Below, in pieces: positions 1-12,200 of a stretch of 64,000 bases of DNA; positions within the stretch are counted from its first letter, which is position 1; every line of letters starts with the position of its first letter. The translations under genes were made by a program, and so were the position numbers. The DNA is from Erythrocercus mccallii (lineage: Eukaryota > Chordata > Aves > Passeriformes > Dicruridae). The stretch is taken from positions 258,821 to 322,820 of the forward strand of contig VZRG01000168.1 in assembly GCA_013397435.1 (NCBI GenBank), written 5' to 3'. The notes beneath the pieces are model-generated. The model did no database searches, was not told the origin of the DNA, and was given only the letters and a program-made list of their open reading frames with translations.

Positions 1-3000
1 CAAGGCTAATAAATGTAGAACAGATAAATTATACCTGAGAATTTTTCAATAGCTAAAATGTTTCTTTTGCAGTGGCAAAAATTACATTCCTTTAGATACA
101 GGCAAATTTTGAAGAAAGTATCCATATCCTGAGAATGGTAGTTAGTTCCTCACAGGAGTAAGCTAGTTCTCCTATCTGAGTTAATGCCTGGTGAGGGAAA
201 GCTCTGTAAACAGTTTGTGAAGAAGAAAGTAAATTATCTTCAAGTTAACTGCTGAAAAGGCAGGGAAAAAAATATAATTTTGCTGTGAAAAGAATCATGC
301 TAAAGCTGTCAAGGGAGCAAACAGACTGGTATTGCATAAAGTATAGCAAAAAAAGGCAGAGATATTGAGATCACTAAACAGCACAGAAGAGATAAAAGTA
401 CTCCAGACAGTTTGTGTAAAGTGTTAATTACCTGAGTCCCTTTGAGACCATAGGAATACACTCTGCTGCAGGGCTGAGTTCTCATGTAAAGTAATTAAAG
501 ACAGGTTTTGGCCAAACTCTTTGATGTACACGCTGCAGATCTTGAGGATGTTTGTCTAAATACTCAAGATTTCTGATTTGATTTTATTATTGTGGTAGAT
601 CAAGCTTTGACAGCATTAATGCAATCCTTAAGGGCTTCATATTTTTTCTTGTTGGATATAAGTCCTCTTAAGGATCAGAGTCAAAGTATTTAGTATTTTG
701 TTGTACATAGACCTCATAAAATAGTGTGTATTAGAAAGTAGATAAATGGCTTTTGGATACATACATGCCTGTAAATATAAAAGCCTGTAAATATAAAAAA
801 CTGTAATTTCCCAAAAATTATAATTATATTTGACCTGTAAGTCAAAATATAATAACAAACTTTTTGTTATTTTCTTTAACACAGAAAATATGTATCCACA
901 CAGTATGAATTACTGGGCTCTTACAGAAAGTTATTGCAAAAAGACACTGAGGCAAGACTCAGTAGATGAACTTTTCTATAACATGACAAACATGCTAAAA
1001 GAGTATTTTACAAATGGGCTACAGAATTGAAGTGTTAGGTAAAATCTTCCTTATGTAATCACTAAGTAGGATCATCATGAAGTATTAATGCATTAGTCAA
1101 TAAAATAAGTGTAGATAAGGTCAAACACCTTAGGTTTTATCTCTTCATCTAAAATTGCTGCTACAACATGGGTTTATGAACACCATGACACATCCTGCAT
1201 TTTAGCAGTGAAAAGACTTTTTCAAGTAACAGGCTGTTTGAAGATAACAGTAAAATAAAGCAAAGGTGTAAGTAGAACTTAATTCTGACAGATGTGGTCA
1301 AAGGGCTGCATCTAGAGTCTCTTCCTGGGGCAGATGCTACTTTTACCTGTTACCTGACACAAAAAGACCAGAAGTTAAAAAACTCTTGGGAACTTAGGAT
1401 TCTTTATCATTTATTGGCTCCTTAGTAGGTCATTATACTGCTTTCCCAAGGCCATCACTCAGCAATGGTTATTTAAAGAGGAGAACCTGGCTAGGTCACC
1501 TTGGGTAGCACCAGGAACTAAATAGCCTTGCTGTGACATCGTTTGCCATGTTTGTTGTGTAGTTTCTCATCCTCTCTTTGGTTAGTTTGATCTTAGGATA
1601 GGGCCTAACCTTAACACAAATTACAAGATTGTAAGTGCAATGTCAGTGCAAATGAAAGCACAACACTTCCTGTAACTCCCTTGCAGTCAATTGGAAGTGC
1701 TTAAAGATGCCAGTCACAAAAAGTTAGACTGGTTATGAGATGCGTGACACTGAATAAATTGACTGCAAAAAATTGATAGATATTAGTGCTCAAAGAATAT
1801 ATTTAGACTTACATCAGCAGGGAGGGGTTTTTAACATTGAGGGTGGTTACATTTTTATCAACTAGGATCCTTCTAGGGGAAAAAAAAAAGAAGTCATAGA
1901 GGGACTAGAAACTGGAAGTGAATAATGAGTTGCTGATTCAAAATGTTCTGTATTATTTTTCTGCCTACTGACATTCCTTAACAAAAGTAGAATGTGCTAA
2001 AAGCCTTCTACTGATTTATCATTCTTATATCACTTTAAGTGTATTAGGATTTGATGAACTGTAATCAGTAAGCAAGCCACTGAAATATAATTTTCATTAC
2101 AATGTTATTTGCAACTTTACATTCAAAGTTATACACAATATTATGCACTAATCATTTAAGGGTATTCACCTTGGAAAATCAGTATACTGATTTGAAGTTT
2201 CGTTGACTTCAAGAATAGGCTTCATAAAGGTTTGATCTTGCAAGGAACAACATTGATATCCACCCAGGTACAGTTATCTATGAACACCAAATTTGTTAAA
2301 CTTCTTTAGAAACCAGGAGCAGGATTTTCTCTTCTTCATATACCATCTACTAGCTATCAAAATTAGCAGTGTTGTACTGTAGAGAAACATCATTATCAGC
2401 TGCAGTGTCTTGGCAATCTTGAATTCTAACTGGCTGCCAGAAAAACAAAAACAAAAACAAAACAAAAAACAAAAACAAAACAAACCAGGGGAAAAGAAGT
2501 TTTCATAGCATTAAAAATTTCCTGAAAATAGTCAAGTAATATTATTTCATTTACAAGATGTAATTTTGGAATGAGCTATAGACTGAAGACAAAAGTAAAG
2601 TTTCAGGTTTTAATCTATATGACCTGATTAGTCAGGAAGTTTCCACTAAGCTCATCAATTGGAAAGCCTCATTGCCTATTTTAGAAGAATGAATGTGTCT
2701 TGATTGCATTGTGTTCCTAAAATATTTAATTAATGCTGAGTTGGTAACATTTGTGTTCAGCAGAAATTAGGATCTAAATTCTTATCTTCTGCAGGAGAAG
2801 AACAAATGGAGAAGACTAGGTTACCTAAGCAATCAGGATGATTAGTGTAGAGAATGATCTCCTTTGGAGGAGAAAGATTGGCATGACTTTCACAAGGAGG
2901 GATTAACTTCCTTCATTGCCACTGGTAACAAAAACTGTGATATCTCTGAAGATCCTGATGAGAATGGATGTAACCATGTTTGAATGGCTAATTCATTTTC

Positions 3001-3749
3001 TCCCATGCCATTCTGTGTATTACAATGGGCAATTATTTTTTCCTTAAGGCTCAGTTCTGTTTTGTCATATCTTTAATAGGCACAACTGACTTCTAATAGA
3101 GAGAGTAAAGCTTCTCCTAAGATAAAGAAATTTCCTCCTGTAATTTGAGACTCTCCCCTCAAGATTAAAAACTTTTTAAAACAGCAACTGACATGTTGAA
3201 AAGATTATTTAATTCTAGTCTAACACAGCCTTGCAGAACTTCAGACACCCTTAGAAACACACAGGTTTCACCTTTCTTAAATAATTCTGTATTGCCAGGC
3301 AAGACTTTTGGGCATGGAAGTTTAATCAGTATGGTCCTAAGTGTGAGTTTGGCCCAAGTCAAAACACTGTCTCAAACAATATTTAAATTGGAATCATGAA
3401 TTTATATAGACCAGAATCCATTGCTCACAGATAATTTCATGCAGTTTGTTTTGAATGGTGAAAGACTTTAGTACTATGTAATAAGTAACTATGGAGTGGG
3501 TTCTGCCAGCTGGCTTCAGTGACAGAGATCTGTAACAAGCCTATCACCTTGTTCCACAAAGAGATGCCATTTGTCTATAGCTACCTGCTTTCTTCCTCTG
3601 CTCCTGTGACTCCTTTTTCCCCAAAATTTGTTTTCCTGTTGATCATTGAGATACTTTAGGAATTCCAAGAAAATCTTAGAATTAAAAAGAAAAGTCATAG
3701 GAAAACAAGAGTTCATGAAGAATGTTAAACAAGAAATTCAACCTTGCCT
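1..3749. other. Intergenic, no gene recognised
   Basis: AT-rich sequence with only short unconvincing open frames (none above about 80 codons). I see no splice-flanked exon, RNA gene or recognisable transposon apart from the A-rich simple repeat near 2441. By its position beyond the MMP16 3' end it is intergenic. Confidence 0.6.
2441..2485. repeat. A-rich simple repeat (A4-6 C)n
   Basis: Runs of four to six A separated by single C. The opposite strand reads as a Phe/Cys-rich low-complexity frame, which is an artefact of the repeat and not a protein. Confidence 0.9.
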
Positions 3750-4224
3750 CATATAGAGTTTATCCAGAAAAGGGAAATGAAGCTGGTGAAGGACCTTGAG
3801 AGTGAGTTGTATGAAGAGCAGCTGAAAGCTGGGGTTGTTTAGCCTGGACAAAAGAAGGCTCAGGGGGGACTTTATTTGCTCTCTACCATTGCCTGAAAGG
3901 AGGCTATAGCCAGGTGGAGACTGGTCTCCTCTCTCTGGCAACTAGCAATAGGACAAGAGGACATGGCCTCAACCCAAACCGGAGGAGGTTCAGGTTGGAC
4001 ATCAGGAAGAATTTCTTCATGGAAAGAGTTGTTAAGCACTGGAATGGGCTGCTCAGGGAGGTGGTGGAGTCATTGTGCCTTAAGGCCTTTAAGAAATGAC
4101 TGGATGTGGCACTTAATGCTATGGTTTAGTATGTATGGTGGTGATTAGCCAAAGGTCATATTCAATGACCATGAAGGCTTTTTCAACCTTAATAATTCTA
4201 TTCCATGATTCTATTCTATGATTC
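3750..4224 (+). mobile_element. CR1 LINE, 5'-truncated 3' end
   Basis: This block has the standard order of a CR1 3' region: the stretch meaning 'leader/lead gaggagaagg' in decayed form, then a segment around TTCAGGTTGGACATCAGGA (3992-4010), then CTGCTCAGGGAGGTGGTGGA (about 4049-4068), and finally the terminal ATTCTATG-like octamer repeats at 4196-4224. It contains no intact ORF. CR1 copies are nearly always truncated at the 5' end, so the exact left boundary is uncertain by some tens of bases. Small open frames here (61-67 codons) are remnants or chance. Confidence 0.93.
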
Positions 4225-5027
4225 CTCAGCTGATTACTGAGAGTTTGGAAGATTTAAAAAAGAAATATTGCTTTATCATTTTCATCCTCTTTTACTTTTT
4301 CTGAATCATGTGCAATGGTTAGAATCTGACTGTGCCTGTACTGCTGCTCTACTGTTCTTATAAGAACCAAAAAAAAAAACTTGTGGGGGAGATATTACTG
4401 TGGAGAGGCAGAGGAATTTTTATTACATGCAAGCATCATAAAGGGTAGCAAATCTTGTAGTCGATTGTATGAAAATCCATCTTGCTGATTAGCATGATTA
4501 TTGTGTGATTTTTCCTGCAGTAATTATCCATCATTAATGAAAGAGGAAAGTGGGAAACATTCATATCCTGTTGTACAATAGACTAATTTCCAAAATATGT
4601 TAACAAGGAGTTATGGTAATATAAAATACCACTCCCAAATATGATAAGATTAAATATTGATGCTTTCCTTTTTTACAACACTTTTTAAAGACAATTCCAA
4701 AAGACGTATCAATATACACACACCTATTAAATTAGTCCCCCACTGCTGGATTTTTAGAATGTAATAAAAATTACAACTAGATATTTTTTCCTAGTGTCAC
4801 GTAAGATTGGTTAGAGAAAATGCAGACAAAGCAGCAAACCTACATCTATTCCAGATTATATGGCTGTGAACTAGTATAAGTTATATATGTATAAAATCAG
4901 TATGTAAGTATATATATACCTCTAAGAACTGTACTAGAAAAGAATTTGGGATTGATCTTGTGTTCATTGAGATCTGTAGGATGTTGTATCTGGATATTAT
5001 TGTAATGAACTAAAATTTTACTCCTGT

Positions 5028-5119
5028 GTTTTGGGTTTTTGGGGTATTTTTTTGTTTGGTTGGTTTTTTGTCTGTTTTGTTTCATTTGTTTTGTTTGTGT
5101 TTTGTTTTGGTTTTTTTTG
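5028..5119. repeat. T/G-rich low-complexity tract
   Basis: Irregular TTTTG, TTTGG and TTTGT units over about 90 bases. The tract is not a regular microsatellite and could be an old degraded poly(A)-type tail read on the other strand. Confidence 0.75.
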
Positions 5120-6356
5120 CCATCCAGCTATTAAATTCCAGATATTATTCCCATACCGGTGATTGAATTCAAGAAAATTCTGTTTCATAATGCTGAATCA
5201 TAGTCTTCATAATTAGTGAAGTGTTTAGTTTGTTCAGCATAAATGTTTCCAAGCCATTCATTGTTACATAGTAATTTTATCTTTTAAACTATAAGTTTGA
5301 CATAAATAATTTGTCCTTTCAAATTAATCTAAATATAATTTAAATTTGATTTCTGGTACATTTTAATCAACATGTACAAATACTAGCAGATCAACTTTTG
5401 AAATAGCATTTTTTGCAATGGTCCAGTGAATTTTGTTTCCTTTTTATTTTCTTTTTACAGGAATAGAGTCACTCAGGATATACTTCACATAAAAGAAAAG
5501 TTCATCTTCTACTTGCTGTATAAAAGGCTGTACTCTCTCTTTTAACTATCACAACATGCTGAATTGTATTTGGAATCTAAACTTACTTTTTAATCTAAAC
5601 AAAGGAAATTGTGCACCTGATTTAAAGTTTTCCTTGACAAGGTATCGTCGTTCACTAATTAACATTTTTGATTCTGTCCATACAGATAATATTTGACAGA
5701 TTTCATTTGGAAGATATTGTATATGGTGAGATTTTAAAGATATTTTCTGCCACTTTAATATCTTTCTCATTACATTTTTTCATGTTTGTGTATAGACTTT
5801 AAAAATAAACTTTCTCAACATATAGCTAGCACACAGAAGTATTTATACAAATAAATTTTCCCTATTTTCATAGACTGGTTATGCACAGATAAAGAACTAG
5901 ATATGTCTCTGAACTAGATAAGTTTATTGCATTTTTCTGATTTAAAAACTTACATTACAGAATATATACAAATATTTCCACAACAGGTAGATTGATCTTG
6001 ACCATACGTCACAGAAAACTACAGCAGAGTCATTAATTACTACCAAGAAAAGATAGTTCATATTAGGAATCTAGCCATCTGTAGTACTGTCAATCTTCAC
6101 CTCAAGCCTGGATTTAACAACAAAAAAAAAGCTTCTCCTATTTTTCTCACTAGTTTTTAATGCCTTTTTAAACCCATTGGGGATAGGGAAGAAAATGGTT
6201 TTAGTATAATTAATAAAAAACCCTTAAAACATTTAATATTGACTTAATCTTTTTTTTTTTCATTTCCAAGAGATTTGTATTTTTGTGAAGGACATATAAA
6301 ATATCACAGTAGCAAATATATGTACTTTATAAATAAATACATACATAATATATTGA

Positions 6357-6426
6357 CAGTGTGTGTTCAAAACTTTTTTTACTGATAAGGGTGTACAATC
6401 AAAAAAGTTTGGAGACCATTGCCCTA
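6357..6426. mobile_element. Possible hAT-type MITE remnant
   Basis: The two ends form an imperfect inverted repeat. The left end begins CAGTG and runs into CAAAACTTTTTTT. The right end reads AAAAAAGTTTGGAGACCATT followed by GCCCTA, whose complement begins with a CAGGG/TAGGG-type end and CCAAACTTTTTT. Terminal repeats of this kind are known from hAT (Charlie-like) nonautonomous elements. I see no 8-bp target-site duplication, so this is tentative. Confidence 0.35.
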
Positions 6427-7375
6427 GAGGGCCCCTGTGTGATCACAGAACCACCCAAAATCTACAGGCCAGGAACCGAGCAAAACATAGCTTCCTCTAC
6501 AGGTCTCTCTCTCCAACAGCAAAAGTAACAGGATTGGGTTGCTGATAAACCACTCTGGCTTATTCTACCCCCTTTTAAGGAGATTGTCCCAAAGTCCTCA
6601 GGCTATATATCCTATTGAAATTTTCAGGATTTCATCTTGAATGTATAACAAATAGTATGGCATTGTTTATTTAGTTTTATGGATGTTCTGTAGCTGGTCT
6701 TCTGTATTTCTTTACCTATTTTTTTTCTCTTTCCTTTTCAGATTGTTTGTCTTGACTGTTTCTGTACCCACACAGGTATTTTATACTATTTACCTTCTCC
6801 TTGTCCTGTGTTTCTCCCCATCTCCTTCTTTATTATAACCTCTCATTTCCACATACTTGCTCTATGTGACTGTTTCATCACAGAGCAACTTTCAGTTCAC
6901 ATCAATTAAGTAATTACAAACTGGTCCCTAAGACAGAAACAAGAGTAAACAAGAAAAGGAGAATATAGCAAATACATTGCTATATTATTGCAACTCCCCT
7001 GTTTGCAATTACTTATGCTGTCAGCTCTATGTTTAAACTATAAACTCCTCAAGGCAGAAATAATTTTTCACTTTCACGGACTGTTATGCCATTTTATTGC
7101 ACCATATAAATATTGGTGGACATTTTTAAACACAATTAATAATTTTGCATGTCACAATGTTCATCTGTCCAACTAAAGAGTGCTTAGAGGTTTATGAATT
7201 TTATGTGGCAGGTACTGCTCATTTCCTAAAATGGTATTTCTTTAGAATGCCATGTATTGGGTAACTGAGGTAATTAATCTTGTTAGAAAATTTGAGTTAA
7301 TAGCAACATCAATCATGCTCATTTTGCACATGAAAATCTCACTGGTATCACTGCCAGAAAGAACAAAGGAGAAAT

Positions 7376-8487
7376 CATAGAATCATGGATTGATTTGGAT
7401 TGGAAGGGACATTAAAGACTATCTAGCTCCAACCCCATATTGTGGCCAGGGAACTTTTTACTAGACCAAATTACTCAGGGCCCCATCCAGCCTGGTCTTG
7501 AACACCGCCAGGAAGGCGGAGTCCACAGGGTCTCTGTGCAACTTGTTCCGTTAGCTCACCACCCTTAAAGAATTGCTTCCTAATATCTAATCTAAGCCTG
7601 TTCTCCTTCAGGTTAAGGTCATTCCCCTCTCTTACATGTTCTTATGAAAAGTCCCTGTCTAGACTTCTTGCAAGTCCTCTTTATGTAGTAGAAGGCTGCT
7701 ATAACTTATCAGCGCCTTCTCTTCTCCGTGCTGAACAGCCCCAACTTTTTTGTAGGAGAAATGCTGCAACCCTTTTATCAACTTCACAGCCCTCCTCTGG
7801 ACTTACTTCAACATGTCTGTATCTTTCTTGTCTTGGGGACATCAGAGCTGGACACGGGACTCCAGGTAAGGTATCCCAGGAATACAGTACAAAGGGAGAA
7901 TCACCTCCTTTGACTGATCATGCCTCTTTTGATGCAGACCAGGATGTGTTTGGCTTTCTGGGCTGCAAACATGCATTGCCAATTCATATTCAGCTTTTTA
8001 TCCACAAAGACTTGCAAGATTTTCTCGCCATGGCTAGTCTCGATCCATTCTCTTGCCAGACTGTACTTGTGCTTGGGATTGTCCCAGTTCAGGTGCAGGA
8101 TCTTGCACTTGGCCTTGTAGAATATCATAAAGTTCTCACAGGTCCACCTCTCAAGCCTGTCAAGGCTTGATGGTCAGGATGCATTCCTTTTCTCCAGCAT
8201 GTTAACAGAATCACACAGCTTGGTCTCACTGATAAAATTGTTGAGGATGCACTTGGTGTCACTGTCCATTCAATAGTTAAAAGTGTTTAAAAGTACCACT
8301 CCCAATACCAGCCCCTGAGGAATGCCACCTGTCACTGTTTTCTGCTTGGACATTGAGCTGATGACAACTCTCTAGTGTGACTATCTAAGCAATATCTTAT
8401 TCACTGAGTGGTGCATTCATCAAATCTACGTCTCTTCCCTTTAGAGGTGAAGATGGTGTGTTAGACAGTGTCAAGTGTTTAGCACAA
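7376..8487 (-). mobile_element. CR1 LINE, reverse orientation, about 1.1 kb
   Basis: The left edge carries the CR1 3' terminus in antisense (ATAGAATCATGGATTGATTT, then TTGGAAGGGACATTAAAGA). Rightwards it continues through the 3' UTR-proximal and reverse-transcriptase-end region, with recognisable pieces such as AATTGCTTCCTAATATCTAA (7571-7590) and TGGCTTTCTGGGCTGCAAAC (7950-7969), up to GACAGTGTCAAGTGTTTAGC near 8465-8484. Frames are broken. The small open frames inside (60-86 codons) are decayed ORF2 or its antisense. Confidence 0.94.
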
Positions 8488-9260
8488 GAAACAGGAAAGG
8501 AACCACTCTGTGTTAGATGCTTCCTGATCCAGAAGCATGACAAAGTTTCAGCAGCAGCAGTTTCAGTAAAAAGGCTGAGCAGGTGGTTGGTTGCAGCAGG
8601 GTCACAGTTAAAAGCGTGTGTACGACATGAATAAACAGATGATCAGCCACACCATCTAGCACAGGTGGAAAACGCAGCACTTGGGCAAATATGGGCAACA
8701 CCAGTGACCTCCGTCAGTTCCCCTCTCCCATCCATCAGGATAAAAACCCCTTAGTGGAAATATTTAAACATATATGATATGAATCCCTCCCGTAACTGGC
8801 CTAGACAGTCTGCACTGAAAGTGGTGCCTGGATCCCATTCCATCCAGGAGGAGTTAGACATAGGAGAGCCAAGGCCTGCAGCCTCACTCTGGCTCCTGAT
8901 GCAGACTTACACGCACATGCACACTTGTGCACTATGGATTCAGCAACTGGTCAGTAACTGGTCTTATCCAGTAACTATCTAGTAACTTGCCCTGGATCCT
9001 CTCACTTGCTGTTGCCTCAAGCACTGACTGATACGTGCAAACTGCACCCTTGGTTGAACCCAAGAAGCCATAGTCGGCTCAGCGCCTGGCTTTGTTCTCC
9101 TGATCCCCCCAGTAATCAGTTGGCAGATTCAATGGTCTCTCCAGTGCCAGAGTCCAATCCTGGCCACTTCTATATGTGTTTCCCAGGCTACATGCCTTAC
9201 TTACCCACCAGTTCATCTTAAAGTTCATGAAAAAACGCACACTGACAAGTGTAATCACAC
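8488..9260. other. Unassigned repeat-like block beside CR1
   Basis: This block is more GC-rich than its surroundings and directly abuts the truncated 5' side of the neighbouring CR1. It has tandem-like CAGTAACTGG / CCAGTAACTATCTAGTAAC motifs around 8944-8985. The text resembles retroviral LTR or other dispersed repeat sequence, but I cannot name a family and found no matching ends or target-site duplication. Open frames of 62-71 codons are not convincing. Confidence 0.35.
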
Positions 9261-12200
9261 ACTGTGCATATACTTCAGCCTCTGAACAGGACTGAATAAG
9301 GCACTAGGAGGAACCAGCACAAATCAGAAAAATGGTTGCAAGAATGTCATATGCTTGTAGTCCCCCACATGAAGACAATCCCAGTATATTTACTTGCAAC
9401 TGCTTAGGACCAGACTGAAAGGCACAGCATGGTGGTTAATTCTCACTGCTCACAGATTTAAAAAGTGTCAGCTCACAGAGAACAAAAAAGTTTTTGAAAA
9501 CCAACACAAGACAATACAAATATGAGGAAGATAGAACCCTTTACCTTCTGTGTCATCACAAAGAATTCTGCTCACATCTCAATAAAATGGCCTTGGATGC
9601 TAAATGGTCTACTTGGACACATAGGCTTTAATGGGTTTTAAGATGTGGGAGATACCACGTGAGTGTGAATGGATGAAACAGGTTTTAGTTGTAAAATTAA
9701 GTCACCTTTCCCTGTAGTATCTCAGGATAAGCATTGCTACATTTGTGTTGCTACAGCATTGCAGTATTTCCTACAGGCTGCAATGTCATCTGGCTTAGCC
9801 TCTGAACTGCTGTGAATCCTTGTTACTAGGCACACTAGGAATAACCTCAAGGACTTTAGTGCTGAGCTTCAATTAATGAATTTCATTAGGAGCTTGACAC
9901 ATAAATGTTTTGTGTGGTAATGTCATGCTATACCAATGAATCTGCTTGTGGGTCTGGCTGTGTTTCTGACAATTCATTCATTAAGAGAGATCTGTTCTGG
10001 AAACTTTGCCTGTAACAGACAGTAATCACTGCTATATTTGACTGCTAAAGGCTTCACAGAACCTCTCAATAACCTCACAATAAATTCCAAATTTACATAA
10101 ATATATATACCTCATGAAATTTGAAAATTCCTCACTCATTTTTCTGTATTCACAGAAGTTGTGTTACTTTCATCATATCATTCCATGACAAACAAACAAG
10201 TACAGATTCTGAGTCTTATGAAAGTTGTATTACTATAAAATAAAGAAAATTTGGTTTGATAAAGAAGAACAGGATTTAATCAAGTTGTTGGAACTGAATT
10301 TAATGAAGTACAATTACTTACTGAGCAGCCAGAGTGTGTGGGTGAATGAGTTTGTGTGTGGGAAGGTCTGAATATGTGTATGTATTGCTGTTTGTAACCA
10401 TCCTTCATGCAGCAGGTGGTACATTCTGCTTTCCTAAAAAGAAACAGCTCACTCCACTACAAATAAGTGCAATTTTCCTTTTCCTTTTCTCATTTATTTT
10501 GATATGCAGCACTGGGTTATAATGTGCAGCTGTAATAACAACAGCTAAAAATATTTTAGAGAACTAGGCAAGAAGAACAGTGTACAGGTGACTCCTAAAC
10601 TTACAGGGATGAAGCACTGAAAGAGCCCCAAGGCTGTATCTCCCTTAAAAACGTACCAGAAACATATTAAGAAATAGCAGAGAATGCTACGGGTGGGAAT
10701 TTATGTACAAAAAAATGCTTTGTAATGCAACTTAAAGGTTTATATTGCCTTTTCCCTCTCTTGCAGGAATGTTTTCCTCCTAATTAGAATAATACTGTAT
10801 CACTCAGACTGCCTCACTGGCTCCACACACGACTTTCTAGTGAATGGCACACTTTCTGCAGAGAAAAGGTAAAGTGTGTGTGCAGATCAAGTATTTAGGG
10901 TGTTCTTGGAAGTGAAAAGCCTAGCTTACACACAGCTATGTTGATAAAATCTCGAGCCTTATGTCCTTAGGTCACCTACTTTCACACTTACTGACTTACT
11001 GCCCTAACAATCATAAAGAGATACTCGGCTCTGGGGAAGATGACAGAGAGCTATAGCCTTTTTGTTTACACTTTTCCTACTGCATATACTTGTAATCTCC
11101 CTGCCCAACATGCTTGGTGCTGCACATCCCACTCTGTATAGTTTATACAGCTATGAAAACAGTTTGTTCTGATTTTTTCCAAAACAAATTTGCCTATCCC
11201 TCCTTCAAATAAGTGCTCATTCCCTCAGTCTACACTTTAAAGAAGACAATGTCTCACAGGAGAAATAGGTAATGCATTCCTACCTGCACATTTTCACAAC
11301 TACAGATCACATAGCAGAACCAGTTTCTCCCATACATGCAGACCTAGTTTTCTTAAAAAAACATTTTGTTTTTCCATACTTATATTTTAAAGAGACTTGA
11401 AGAAATGTTTATATGTGCCTGCTTCCTTTGAGCCAAAGCCAAACAATATTCGTATTTCCAACTATGAGTCACAGCAGCTCTCTTCAATTTCAGGTTAATT
11501 GACTTTTATTGTGCATTTCATTTCCCCTGTAAATTGAAGCTCTAAGTTCTTTTCAGTATATACTTTTATATACTCGTATTCAGCACATATATATGTATAC
11601 TCCTTCTTTTACAGTATGACTTGTCAAGTTCTCACTCTACTCAAACCAAGGACAAGAATCTATTGAATTCCAGTCCAGAATTTCATCCACAGTTACAGAA
11701 AATAAAGCCCTTTCCAGCCTGCAGTTCTGGAAAGGAACAACCTCTTTTAGCAACAAACATGGCTAGAGTTCTGTACTTTATTTGTGAGACAGAATTAAAG
11801 GCATTTTCTTGCCATCTGGAGGAAACATTCTGTTACCATGGGTTTGTTTTGAAAATTCAAGTTTGTATCCTGGATGCATAAGCAGAACAAATTTGGTTTT
11901 CAGACACAATAGTTTTATTCGAGTATTCGACAGAGCCAAGTGTAACATGATGCTCTATTCACTGCTTAAATTTCTTGGTAGGTAGATTTGTATACCAATA
12001 CTGGGACCAATCCAAGTTGTTTTCTTTTTCAAAGTCCTCATTTTCTCATCACAAAACTGCTGAAAGAGGGATGTGGTTATTTTCTATTTAGAATCTTTTG
12101 CACTGGTTCTCTTCTTAATTACAGGTCTCTTTTCCAGATTTTGCCAGCTGTTGCTTTAAGAGAAGATAAACCAACCAACTTGAGACCATGTCCAGGAAGA

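Larger units (their letters stand above)
4225..7375. other. Intergenic, no gene recognised
   Basis: AT-rich sequence. It holds a T/G-rich low-complexity tract (about 5028-5119) and a possible short DNA-transposon remnant (6357-6426). Nothing else is supportable. Confidence 0.55.

Noticed and set aside
2274..2483. Phe/Cys-rich 69-codon minus frame
   Set aside because: Its N-terminus is the translation of the A-rich simple repeat at 2441-2485.
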